Assembly: GCF_027257155.1 (NCBI RefSeq)
Contig: NZ_JAPWDU010000001.1
Location: forward strand, 372,001 to 436,000
DNA: 64,000 nt
Direction: 5' to 3'
Origin: Cerasicoccus sp. TK19100
Lineage (GTDB): Bacteria; Verrucomicrobiota; Verrucomicrobiia; Opitutales; Cerasicoccaceae
The notes under the pieces were generated by a model. That model had not been told where the DNA came from. It searched no databases and saw only the letters and a list, made by a program, of their open reading frames with translations. The first letter of the stretch is position 1; every line of letters starts with the position of its first letter. Below, piece after piece: positions 28,688 through 37,010 of the stretch. Made by a program: the position numbers and the translations under genes.

Positions 28688-30103
28688 ATGAAGCACTATG
28701 ACTTGATTGTGATCGGATCGGGCCCCGCTGGGGAAAAAGCCGCGGTGAAAGCCGCCTACCACGGCAAGAGCGTTGCAGTGGTCGAAAAAGAGTCCATGCT
28801 GGGAGGCGCGGGCACGAATACCGGCACGCTGCCCTCCAAGACCTTGAAGGAGACGGCTTTGTATTACTCCGGCCGCAATGAAAGCGGGTTGTGGGGCGTC
28901 GATAAGGAGCTAAAGCACGCCGCCAATGCCGAGGATTTTTTCTTCCGCAAGAACGAGGTGCAGGACTCGCAGGAGCTCGGCATTGAGAAGAATTTTCTGC
29001 TCCACAATATCGATGTTTACAAGGGCAAGGGCTCGGTGATTACGCCAAACCGCGTCCAAGTCTTCGGCGAGGACGATGCGCTGATCGAGGCCGACAATAT
29101 CCTGATCGCGACTGGCTCTTACCCGTTCCACCCGCCGGGCATCCCATTTGACGGTAAGTTCGTGCACGACTCGGACACGATTCTGAACATTAAAGGCATC
29201 CCGAAGTCGATGGTCATTGTTGGAGCCGGCGTTATTGGCTGCGAATACGCGACGATTTTTGGCATCATGGGCGTCAAGGTGAAGCTGGTGAACAGCCACC
29301 CGGACATCCTGAGCTTCCTCGACCCGGAAATTCGCGACCTGCTCGTCGAAAGCATGAAGACGGATAACATCGAGTTCATCTTCAACCAGCGCATTGACGA
29401 GGTGACGATTTTGCCGGATGAGCACGAATTTAACGTCCACGCCAAGCTTTCAGATGGTGATCCAATCCAGGCGGACATGTTCCTCTACGCGGCTGGTCGC
29501 TCCGGTCAATGCGCGGGTATCGGCCTGGAAGAGGTCGGTGTGGAAATTGGCCAGCGCGGCAATATTGTCGTCGATAAAGAGTACCGCACCGCCGTGCCGA
29601 GCATTTACGCCGTGGGCGACGTGATCGGCTTCCCCGCACTCGCCAGCACAGGCATGGACCAGGGCCGTGTAGTCGTGTCCCATATGTTTGGCTTCGCGGA
29701 CCAGCTTCAGCTCACCGAGCACTTCCCGTATGGTATTTACACGATACCTGAAGTAAGTGTTTACGGTCTGACCGAAGCGGAGGCTAAGGACAAAGGCCAC
29801 GAAGTCGTCATCGGCCGCGCTCGCTACGTGGACATGCCCCGCGGCAAAATCATGGGTGTGAAAAAAGGCGTCTTGAAGCTCGTCGCCGACCGCGAAACTC
29901 AGGTCATTCTCGGCGTGCATATTTTCGGCAAAATTGCGACAGAACTAGTCCACTACGGCATGGCCTTGGTCGATAACAAAGCCACGCTGGAGGTGGTCAT
30001 TAACCGCGTTTACAACATGCCAACTCTCCACGAGCTCTACAAATACGCGGGCTACAACGCACTCATCGAGGGCCACTACCTCGACGCCCCAGCCGGCCAC
30101 TAA
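28688..30103 (+). CDS. sthA: soluble pyridine nucleotide transhydrogenase (SthA-type)
   Basis: A 471-residue FAD flavoprotein. The FAD-binding motif is IVIGSGPAGEKAA, the NAD(P) motif is VIVGAGVIGCEYATIF and the second FAD block is YAVGDVIGFPALAS. The place of the redox-active disulfide reads GAGTNTGTLPSKTLKE, with no cysteine at all, so this is not a lipoamide or glutathione reductase. Together with YGIYTIPEVSVYGLTE and the dimer interface, this fits SthA, which equilibrates NADPH and NADH in the cytosol. The ATG at 28688 is chosen because the flavin motif starts at once; an in-frame start at 28658 adds 10 residues. A strong terminator follows. Confidence 0.88.
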   Translation: MKHYDLIVIGSGPAGEKAAVKAAYHGKSVAVVEKESMLGGAGTNTGTLPSKTLKETALYYSGRNESGLWGVDKELKHAANAEDFFFRKNEVQDSQELGIEKNFLLHNIDVYKGKGSVITPNRVQVFGEDDALIEADNILIATGSYPFHPPGIPFDGKFVHDSDTILNIKGIPKSMVIVGAGVIGCEYATIFGIMGVKVKLVNSHPDILSFLDPEIRDLLVESMKTDNIEFIFNQRIDEVTILPDEHEFNVHAKLSDGDPIQADMFLYAAGRSGQCAGIGLEEVGVEIGQRGNIVVDKEYRTAVPSIYAVGDVIGFPALASTGMDQGRVVVSHMFGFADQLQLTEHFPYGIYTIPEVSVYGLTEAEAKDKGHEVVIGRARYVDMPRGKIMGVKKGVLKLVADRETQVILGVHIFGKIATELVHYGMALVDNKATLEVVINRVYNMPTLHELYKYAGYNALIEGHYLDAPAGH

Positions 30104-30129
30104 AGGCCGACTGCCATTCAAATTTATAG

Positions 30130-30164
30130 ACTCCGCGCTATACCAATTATAGCGCGGAGTTTTT
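30130..30164 (+). terminator. rho-independent terminator after sthA
   Basis: The stem ACTCCGCGCTATA pairs with TATAGCGCGGAGT around a short CCAAT loop and is followed by five T residues. Confidence 0.92.
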
Positions 30165-30261
30165 GTATGTGGATGCGGCAAGGCTGGAGGAAGCTAAGGA
30201 GATGGATTTACCAACCGCTTCGCAGGGTTTTCGTCATTTGTATGTCCACATAGATGTCATT

Positions 30262-30295
30262 GCGCAACAGTTTGAGCAATGGTGAGTTTGCTCAA
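30262..30295 (+). promoter_or_regulatory. candidate LacI-family operator upstream of PEP-CTERM gene
   Basis: The palindrome-like TTGCGCAACAGTTTGAGCAA lies about 90 nt before the ATG, with an extra half-site TTGCTCAA at 30288-30295. The core CAACAGTTTGAGCA is identical to sequences beside lacI (33553-33566) and upstream of the lyase operon (47781-47798). It is called an operator by recurrence and palindromy only. Confidence 0.6.
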
Positions 30296-30347
30296 TCTCG
30301 TTGTCTATCTATGAATGGACGTCATAGATTAAATTCTTCCACCAAAA

Positions 30348-30366
30348 CAACCCCTAAACCTTATAG
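30348..30366 (+). promoter_or_regulatory. C-rich leader before PEP-CTERM gene
   Basis: AACAACCCCTAAACCTTAT just upstream of the ATG resembles the leaders at 2674-2698 and 60735-60753. The shared core is AACCCCTWA (ACAACCCCTAA here). Confidence 0.35.
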
Positions 30367-30370
30367 AATT

Positions 30371-31663
30371 ATGAAAAACTACTCACCCCTCGCGTTGAAT
30401 CGCTACGCAGTTATCGCCACCGGCGCTTTGCTCCTTATTGCCAACGTCAGCTCCGCTGTTGACCTGACTTGGAATCTCCCCGGCGATGGTAACTGGAACA
30501 CGACCGATTTGAATTGGGACAATGGCGGCTCCAGCGTTGCCTGGTCTGATGGCAACGCCGCCATTTTCGATGGTTTTGCCGCCTCGGCGGATGTGACTTT
30601 GCAAAACGACATTGTTGCCACGAACCTCACGCGCACCAGTGTGAATGGTGATCAGATTTTGCGCCTTTATGACTTCTCCATCGATGTGTCGCAGGTGACG
30701 ATTGTTGGCACGGGTGACATCGACTTGTTCTCCACGCTAACCGGCGATCACGACTTTACGCTGACTTCCGATAACAACGGTGGTCGACTGAACATCAAGA
30801 CCGCAGCGAGCTACACTGGCGACACCTTCTTGCAAAATAACGCCTATTTCCTGTCCGACGGCGTTAGCAACGCATTGCCCGTGACCACGACTTTGAACAT
30901 GACGACGAACACCACGTTCCGCATGCTCAATGTCAATCAGGAGCTGGCTGGTTTGGAAGGCCGCGGCACGATTCGCAGCTCGAACGCCACGCTAACTATC
31001 AACACCAAGACTGGCGCGGTGAATAATTTCAATGCGACGATTCAGGACAACATGAACCTCGTCGTAACTGGTGATGGCTCACAGCGTCTTTTCAGCACGC
31101 TGAACTACACTGGAACCACGACGGTTTCAGGTGGCACGCTCATTCTCGGCAACAACCTAAACAACTCTTCCGCTGTCATCGTAAATGGCGGTGATTTGCA
31201 GAACGATGCTGGTGAAAGCATTACACTCGGTTCGGGTAACTTTTCGATGAGCTCTGGCTCGATCACTCCTGGAGGCGTAGGTGCAGCTGGCACGCTCAAT
31301 GTCGCAACTAATCAAAACTTCACCGTTACCGGTGGCACGCTAAACTTTGATGTGGGCACGGATATGGACCAAATTCTGGGTTCCGGTTCGGGCATCTACA
31401 GCATTGAAGGTGCGACCATTGCACTCAGCCTTGGTGCTGGTTTTGACTACGAGAATAGCTACGAGCTGATCGGCGGTTTCGCCAGCGGCACGTTCGGTGA
31501 TGTAACCGTGACGGGCTATGACACGGCAAACTACGTTGCCAACCTAGACAACTCCGGAGGCGCTTTAAACCTGAGTTTCGCAGCGATTCCAGAACCGTCG
31601 GAGATTGCATTGATCCTTGGTGGTCTTATGGGGGTGCTCGCTTTCATCAAGCGTCGTCGCTAA
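30371..31663 (+). CDS. PEP-CTERM protein with passenger-like repeats
   Basis: A 430-residue exported protein. A long signal peptide (about 1-29, hydrophobic core YAVIATGALLLIANVSSA) is followed by VDLTWNLPGDGNWNTTDLNWDN, a WxGxGDGNWNTxxLNW motif common at the start of autotransporter-like repeats in this phylum. The phrase TLNYTGTTTVSGGTLILGNNLNNSS is the usual passenger-type strand repeat. The end is IPEPSEIALILGGLMG plus KRRR, a PEP-CTERM signal. It has a candidate LacI-family operator upstream and shares orientation with the carbohydrate-binding gene 72 nt downstream, so it probably belongs to the polysaccharide locus. An earlier ATG at 30254 is unlikely, as it would bury the signal peptide. 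Confidence 0.85.
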   Translation: MKNYSPLALNRYAVIATGALLLIANVSSAVDLTWNLPGDGNWNTTDLNWDNGGSSVAWSDGNAAIFDGFAASADVTLQNDIVATNLTRTSVNGDQILRLYDFSIDVSQVTIVGTGDIDLFSTLTGDHDFTLTSDNNGGRLNIKTAASYTGDTFLQNNAYFLSDGVSNALPVTTTLNMTTNTTFRMLNVNQELAGLEGRGTIRSSNATLTINTKTGAVNNFNATIQDNMNLVVTGDGSQRLFSTLNYTGTTTVSGGTLILGNNLNNSSAVIVNGGDLQNDAGESITLGSGNFSMSSGSITPGGVGAAGTLNVATNQNFTVTGGTLNFDVGTDMDQILGSGSGIYSIEGATIALSLGAGFDYENSYELIGGFASGTFGDVTVTGYDTANYVANLDNSGGALNLSFAAIPEPSEIALILGGLMGVLAFIKRRR

Positions 31664-31735
31664 GTCGGATTCATTCTGACCAATAGTTATATAGGGGCCT
31701 TGTTACTGGGGTATTAATATAAAATATTGCTGAAT

Positions 31736-32377
31736 ATGAAATTGCTTAGCTTATTCAATGTTGCGGTGGCGGCGTCTGCTTTCGCAGTCATGACCTGTCA
31801 GGCTGAGAATTTGCTCTACAATGGTGACTTCGAAGAGAGCGAAAGCAATTGGTCATTATTCGCACCGGGGGATGCCTCCGTTAGTGGTTGTGGATGGTCG
31901 ATCACCTTGGAAGATCCCCATGGCGGAACTTCGGCGGCTGTCTTGACTTCGCCCGAGGCCGTTCGCTACGGCATTGTGAACTACGTTAAAGACCAAGTGT
32001 TCATGCCGGGGCAGCGCTACCGGGTGACTGCCTGGGTTAAGGCCGGTGAAGACTTTCAGCCAAGCGTTAGCTCACCCGGCTTTCTGTTGCGCGTCACGAT
32101 GTTTGCCACCGAAGTTGGTTGGGACAACGCGACCGACGGTATTCTCTATTTGGGGGCCAATGACAAGGTAATGCGTGGTAAGGACATCAGTGTATTTGAT
32201 GGCCAGGTGATGCCGACCGAGTGGACGAAATTAGAGGCGGTGTTCGAAGCATCTCCCGATACGGCCAAGATGAATGTCTCGCTGTTCGTTTGGGAAGCCA
32301 GTGGAAGCTTTTATGTAGACGATGTGTCGCTTGAGTTGGTGGATGACTCAACACCTCTCACGGCGAGTATCGAATAA
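31736..32377 (+). CDS. secreted carbohydrate-binding (CBM4/9/22-like) protein
   Basis: A 213-residue protein with a signal peptide (MKLLSLFNVAVAASAFAVMTCQA). The remainder is one galactose-binding-like jelly roll of the CenC type: NLLYNGDFEESESNWSLF at the start, RYRVTAWVKAG in the middle and FYVDDVSLELV at the end. Such domains bind beta-glycans. No catalytic domain is attached, so it acts as a free or surface binding protein. It follows the PEP-CTERM gene and precedes a terminator, in the flank of the polysaccharide locus. The ATG at 31736 is preferred to a TTG at 31727. Confidence 0.8.
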   Translation: MKLLSLFNVAVAASAFAVMTCQAENLLYNGDFEESESNWSLFAPGDASVSGCGWSITLEDPHGGTSAAVLTSPEAVRYGIVNYVKDQVFMPGQRYRVTAWVKAGEDFQPSVSSPGFLLRVTMFATEVGWDNATDGILYLGANDKVMRGKDISVFDGQVMPTEWTKLEAVFEASPDTAKMNVSLFVWEASGSFYVDDVSLELVDDSTPLTASIE

Positions 32378-32434
32378 TTTTTTGAGTATAGTATTGTCAG
32401 ATGGGGGTTGGGGGATCCCCACTGATTTGAAAAG

Positions 32435-32470
32435 GGCCGGCAGCTAGGTTTAGCTTTGCCGGCCTTTTTT
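32435..32470 (+). terminator. rho-independent terminator after CBM gene
   Basis: GGCCGGCA pairs with TGCCGGCC around a TAGGTTTAGC-type loop and is followed by six T residues. The right arm lies inside the 3' end of the convergent lacI gene. Confidence 0.85.
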
Positions 32471-33520
32471 GCGCCGCTCTTTGAGCTGCGATTGTGGTAG
32501 TAAGGTTTGGCCGGGGCGCCAAGTGCCTTCCACGAGCATGCGAATCGGGGTTTCCGGAACGCCGCGCTCGCCGCGCTGCAACATACCCACGAGGAAGTCG
32601 ACGGCGGTTTGCCCGATCAACTGGCCCTTCTGGTCGATGCCGGCGCGGACGTCTTTCTCACCACTTTGGCTGAGCCATGCACAGCCAATGTCTTGGGGAA
32701 CGCTCAGTCCCAGCATCGCTAACATCTCGGTCGTGGGTTCATCCGTATCGCTAATGATGACATCGGGTTTGTGTTTGCCGATCCACTCGACCAGGGCGTC
32801 GCGGTCGCTTTGCTCATCGGGCACGATACAGGCTGGGATGTGCTCTCGCTCAGGGTGGCGTTGTTGGAAGCGCCAATAGCTGGAGGTGTAGGCGTTGTCT
32901 GTCTTACTATCCACATACTCATGCAGGAAGACGCCGATTCGCTGATAGCCGAGTTGAGCGAGCTCTTCCAGCGCGAGACTCATGCTGTGGTATTGGTGAT
33001 TCGTCACCAAGTGGAACAGGTGCGGTGAGATGCTGTAGCCAAATGTGACGGTCGAAAATTGCTCGTAGTCGAGCTCCAGCGGATTGCCGGGGTTTTCAAC
33101 GGGCGGCAGCAACAGGCCTACAATTCCACGGCTGACCAATATCTGTGAAAGCCGTTTGGGGCTTAGTTCGCTATCGCGCAGTTTGAATTCCTCCAAGGTA
33201 TAGCCCAACTGCCGTGCGCGTTCAGAGGCACCGGTGAAGTAATCGTCGAACGTGGGCTGATCGCGCAGTTCATATTGGCCGCCCCAAGTGTCGATCCACG
33301 CAATCGTTGATTTGTAGTGAACCGGCAATTTGGTTTTGCGATAGGCGTTGAGCGCCGACAGGGCAGGGTCCGGTACGTAGCCCATTTTCTGCGCCAGCTC
33401 TTTGATTTTTTTGCGAACGGCTTGGGAGACGCGGGGATGATCGCGAAGTGCCAGACTGACGGTGCTATAGTGGACATCTGCGGCTTCCGCAATATCGCGG
33501 AGCGTTACCCGTGTATTCAT
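32450..33520 (-). CDS. LacI family transcriptional regulator
   Basis: A 356-residue repressor. The N-terminal helix-turn-helix is TLRDIAEAADVHYSTVSLALRDHPRVS, followed by the hinge helix VRKKIKELAQKMGYVPDPALSALNAYRK. The rest is a periplasmic-binding-protein-like sensor domain (PDVIISDTDEPTTEMLAMLG). The start at 33520 is set by the HTH; the open frame continues upstream to 33799 but those 93 residues have no likeness and cross the divergent gene. It is divergent from the 2-hydroxyacid dehydrogenase operon with only 91 nt between, where an operator-like site lies. It probably senses a sugar derived from the polymer degraded by its neighbours. Confidence 0.93.
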   Translation of the reverse strand: MNTRVTLRDIAEAADVHYSTVSLALRDHPRVSQAVRKKIKELAQKMGYVPDPALSALNAYRKTKLPVHYKSTIAWIDTWGGQYELRDQPTFDDYFTGASERARQLGYTLEEFKLRDSELSPKRLSQILVSRGIVGLLLPPVENPGNPLELDYEQFSTVTFGYSISPHLFHLVTNHQYHSMSLALEELAQLGYQRIGVFLHEYVDSKTDNAYTSSYWRFQQRHPEREHIPACIVPDEQSDRDALVEWIGKHKPDVIISDTDEPTTEMLAMLGLSVPQDIGCAWLSQSGEKDVRAGIDQKGQLIGQTAVDFLVGMLQRGERGVPETPIRMLVEGTWRPGQTLLPQSQLKERRKKGRQS

Positions 33521-33551
33521 GGTTTTATTGGAAGCCTTACCGAGAAGAGTG

Positions 33552-33566
33552 TCAACAGTTTGAGCA
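33552..33566 (+). promoter_or_regulatory. candidate LacI-family operator in the divergent promoter
   Basis: TCAACAGTTTGAGCA lies 31 nt from the lacI start and 45 nt from the dehydrogenase start. The reverse complement, TGCTCAAACTGTTGA, matches 15 of the 18 bases of the perfect palindrome at 47781-47798. The placement suits autoregulation and control of the plus-strand operon. Confidence 0.6.
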
Positions 33567-33611
33567 TTGATTGGCTCGTTCCTGAATCCTGGCGCGGTAA
33601 CAATGGCGTAA

Positions 33612-34658
33612 ATGCCCCAGGAATCTGAATCGCAGACGACTTTACTTAACCCAATCGACTCGGCCAACACGCGTCGTATTCTCTGTGCATTAACGGATGA
33701 TGAGCTCGCGCTTTTTTTTCCAAAAGGATTGCGCGTTGCGGGGGCAGAGATTCGTCGATTTGATCTTGAATCCAACACGGAAGATTTCCGCGGCAGCATT
33801 CTGGAATTCGAGCCGGAGGTGATTGTCAGCTGCTGGAATACACCGTTGCTCGAAGAAGATTGGCGGGCAGATTTTCCGTTTTTGCGCTACGTTTGCCATG
33901 CCAGTGGCTCGGTGCGTAGTCTGTTGCCGCGCTCATACATCGAGCATGGTCTGGTGGTTACGAATTGGGGGACACTGGTCGCGGCAAACGTGGCCGAGCA
34001 TGCGCTGCTGTTAATTTTATCCGGTCTGCGTCGTTCATCGGAATGGCCCAGCGTGATCTCTGGTGAGCGTGAATGGCAACCTTCGCCGATTGTTACGCGC
34101 ACACTGTTTGGTAAGCGCGTCGGTTTGCATGGTATGGGCAATGTCGCGCAGAACCTGATTCGTTTGCTGCAACCATTTGACGTGTGCGTTTTTGCCTATT
34201 CTGAAGGCGCGCCTGAGAAACTATATGGTGAGCATGGTGCCCAACGTTGCGACAGCTTGGAGGCGCTCTTTGCGCAAAGCGACATCCTGGTGGAGTGCGA
34301 GGCGCTCAACGAGCAAACGCAGGGCGTGGTGACCCGGGCAGTGCTTGAGCAATTGCCGGAGGGAGCCTTGTTTGTCAACGTCGGGCGTGGCGCGGTAGTT
34401 GATGAAAAAGCGTTAGCCTCGCTGGCTTCGGAAGGCCGTCTCGACGTGGCGTTGGATGTTTACCAGGAAGACCCGATTGAGCCTGATTCGCCGCTCCATC
34501 AGGTGGCGGATGCCGTGTTGTCTCCCCATATTGCCGGGCCGACTTCTGATCAATTCGCCCGCTGTGGTGAACAGGCATTACGCAACCTTACCGCCTATCT
34601 GAAAGGTGAGCCATTGGAAGCAGTGGTTACCCTTGAAATATACGACCGCGCGACATAA
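33612..34658 (+). CDS. D-isomer-specific 2-hydroxyacid dehydrogenase
   Basis: A 348-residue NAD(P)-dependent oxidoreductase. The Rossmann motif is VGLHGMGNVAQNLI, preceded by the GTLVAANVAEHALLLILSGLRR block. The catalytic Arg-Glu-His set fits NVGRGAVVDE (Arg), VYQEDPIEPDSPL (Glu) and LSPHIAGPT (His). It would reduce or oxidise a 2-keto/2-hydroxy acid, perhaps one arising from uronic-acid breakdown in this locus. It is the first gene of a plus-strand run with the lyase (60 nt away) and symporter and has an operator-like site upstream. No signal peptide; cytoplasmic. Substrate inferred only from context. Confidence 0.87.
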   Translation: MPQESESQTTLLNPIDSANTRRILCALTDDELALFFPKGLRVAGAEIRRFDLESNTEDFRGSILEFEPEVIVSCWNTPLLEEDWRADFPFLRYVCHASGSVRSLLPRSYIEHGLVVTNWGTLVAANVAEHALLLILSGLRRSSEWPSVISGEREWQPSPIVTRTLFGKRVGLHGMGNVAQNLIRLLQPFDVCVFAYSEGAPEKLYGEHGAQRCDSLEALFAQSDILVECEALNEQTQGVVTRAVLEQLPEGALFVNVGRGAVVDEKALASLASEGRLDVALDVYQEDPIEPDSPLHQVADAVLSPHIAGPTSDQFARCGEQALRNLTAYLKGEPLEAVVTLEIYDRAT

Positions 34659-34718
34659 ACCGTAGTTGCCCACCTTACTTTTGCCCGTGTCATTTGAACA
34701 AGTGACCATTGATGCTTT

Positions 34719-36986
34719 ATGAAATTTGGTTTCCGAATTTTCTCGTGCTTTTGTTTCCTAAGCCTGACTGCTTGGGGCAGTAGCGAGGTAGGATACGTCA
34801 CCCCTGAAGCGGTGGGGGAGTCATTGCGTGAGCATGCCGCGCAGTGGGAGTCGGCTGTGCAGTCACATGAGCCGCGACTATTTTATGATAATGAAAAATG
34901 GTTGTCCATCGCATCCGGCATTGAGTCCATGGCGGGGGCGCGCGCGGATTACCGTGAGCGCTTTTTTGCAGAAGCTGATCGATTGCTGAAGGAGCCCGTC
35001 CCGCAGTATTTGCCACCGGAAAAAGTGGCTGGCACCCGTGGCGATGCGCGCACACTTTACAGCGCCCGGGAAGAGCTCTGGCAGCGCGATGTGGGCAACC
35101 AAATTTATGGCTACGCCTTTGCCGTGCGCTTACGTCCGGACAACGAAAGTTATCGCGCGCGCCTACACGATCTCGTGATGGCTGCGACGCAATACCAGAC
35201 TTGGGGGCGGCACGATCCGCCGATGGGGGCGAACGCCGACTTGGCGGCCGGGCACATTGGCCGAGGCATTGCATTGGCCTACGACTGGCACCGCGATTTG
35301 TTCTCCGACGACGAGCGGGCGAAGATACGGCAGACGATGGCCCGCCGCATGCCGAATCTGTTGCGCGCGCTTTACGGCGATGCCTATTGGGCGCGTGGTT
35401 ACGAGGAGAACCATAACCACGTTAGCGTCACAGCGCTGGCTTACAGCGGTATCGCGTTTTATGACGAGATTCCCTCGGCCCCGATTTGGCTGGCGGCAGC
35501 GCGCTTGAATTTCATCAACGTCGGTCGTAGCATGGCGGCCGATGGCAGCTCGGTGGAGGGCGTCTCTTACTGGACTTACGGGATGGAATACATCTTGCAG
35601 TTCATCGAAGCGACGCGTCCAATCATCGATTCGGAGACGCTTTACGATTTGCCATTTTTGCAGAATGCGGCGAGCTACCGACTGATGGCGTCGACGTCCG
35701 GGCTGGGGGGTAACTTACTTTGGGGCGATGCTGTGGCGCGCGATTGGCATGGCCCGCATCACATTCTTTTTGGCCTGGCCTCGGTATACGATGATCCAGA
35801 CGCGGCCTACCTCGCGGAGAATATCGCTTATCCGCTCAATGGCGGGCTCGACCAGTATGCACTGCAAATGCTTTGGGCCAGCTTGGCACCGACGCCGGAG
35901 CACGCACCGGAACAGCTGGACCATCGCCTGACGGTTAACGACATGATAACCACCCGCAGCGGATGGGCCGAAGATGATTACCTGCTCAGCATGAAGGCCG
36001 GCTATACGAACCGCAACCACAGCCACCTGGATGCTGGCGCGCTGACGCTGGCCTTCGGGGATGATTGGCTGCTGACCGCGCCGGGCTACGGCAAGGGCGG
36101 CGGCGAGAGTAATTTCTGGCAACGTCACGGCCCGCGCTGGGAGTATTTTTCCAACGCCACCGAGTCGCATGCTACGCTTTTGATAAATGGCAAGAACCAG
36201 CGTTTCGATAACGACGCCAAGGCGGTGGTGACATCATTTTTATCGGCCCCGGATTGGAGTTGGGCAACGGCGGACCTGGCGGGTGCGTATAATGACGTCA
36301 GTGACGTGCAGCGCGCGGTGCTGCACCACCGCAGCGAGTACATCCTTGTGTTCGATTACATCCGTGCGCCTTCACCGGTAGCTGTAGAGTGGCTGGCGCA
36401 CTTCCGCTATGAGCCGACTGCATCAGATGGCGGGCTACTCATCAATGGCAAGAAAGGTGATTTGTTTGTCCGGTCGCTTGTCCCAGCGGAGAAGTTTTCA
36501 CCGCGCGAACCAACGAAAGAAAAAGTCGACGTAAAGATGGAACGCCACCTCGGTTATGCCATTGCGCAAGAAGGCAGCGACTTGTCGTTTGCCACGCTGC
36601 TTCAACCCATTGCCAAGGGCAGTGCCGTTCAACCGCTCGAAACCAAAGTGATCGCTAGTGGGCCGGACTATTGTCAGCTCACGGTAAGCAATGGCGAGTG
36701 GACGGATATGGTTGCGTGGCAACCTGAGAAGCCGGAGCAGCCCATCATGTTGGGTGCTGCAAACCTGCAGGCCAAAGCGGTTGCCTTGCGCACCATCGAT
36801 GGCGCTGTAAGTTCCCTTATCACCATGGGCGCGCAGCAGATTTCGTTTGCCGGGTTTGAATTCCAATCCAAGGAACCCCGCGACTTTGCCGCCCGGTTGG
36901 GCAGTGATGGCGTATGGGAAATTACGGCGATTGATGATCGTGATGAGCCGGTAGTTCTGACCGATGGAATGCGTGCCGGCCAATAG
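34719..36986 (+). CDS. heparinase II/III-like polysaccharide lyase
   Basis: A 755-residue exported protein. Residues 1-20 form a signal peptide (FRIFSCFCFLSLTAWG). An alpha/alpha toroid covers about residues 60-390, with YEENHNHVSVTALAYSG and SVEGVSYWTYGMEYILQF. The heparinase II/III C-terminal beta-sheet domain begins near MITTRSGWAEDDYLLSMKAG and includes NRNHSHLDAGALTLAFGDDWLL, the most conserved part of the family. Members eliminate uronate linkages in alginate, heparin-like or other acidic glycans. The polymer cannot be told from sequence. It sits between the dehydrogenase and the symporter, 24 nt from the latter, so it most likely forms one transcript with them. Confidence 0.85.
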   Translation: MKFGFRIFSCFCFLSLTAWGSSEVGYVTPEAVGESLREHAAQWESAVQSHEPRLFYDNEKWLSIASGIESMAGARADYRERFFAEADRLLKEPVPQYLPPEKVAGTRGDARTLYSAREELWQRDVGNQIYGYAFAVRLRPDNESYRARLHDLVMAATQYQTWGRHDPPMGANADLAAGHIGRGIALAYDWHRDLFSDDERAKIRQTMARRMPNLLRALYGDAYWARGYEENHNHVSVTALAYSGIAFYDEIPSAPIWLAAARLNFINVGRSMAADGSSVEGVSYWTYGMEYILQFIEATRPIIDSETLYDLPFLQNAASYRLMASTSGLGGNLLWGDAVARDWHGPHHILFGLASVYDDPDAAYLAENIAYPLNGGLDQYALQMLWASLAPTPEHAPEQLDHRLTVNDMITTRSGWAEDDYLLSMKAGYTNRNHSHLDAGALTLAFGDDWLLTAPGYGKGGGESNFWQRHGPRWEYFSNATESHATLLINGKNQRFDNDAKAVVTSFLSAPDWSWATADLAGAYNDVSDVQRAVLHHRSEYILVFDYIRAPSPVAVEWLAHFRYEPTASDGGLLINGKKGDLFVRSLVPAEKFSPREPTKEKVDVKMERHLGYAIAQEGSDLSFATLLQPIAKGSAVQPLETKVIASGPDYCQLTVSNGEWTDMVAWQPEKPEQPIMLGAANLQAKAVALRTIDGAVSSLITMGAQQISFAGFEFQSKEPRDFAARLGSDGVWEITAIDDRDEPVVLTDGMRAGQ

Positions 36987-37010
36987 TGAAAGACTTGGGG
37001 ATTCCCCGTT

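Noticed and set aside
34269-34280. CTTTGCGCAAAG in the dehydrogenase gene as a further palindrome copy
   Set aside because: It lacks the 3-nt centre of the other copies and 12-bp palindromes of this kind can occur by chance.
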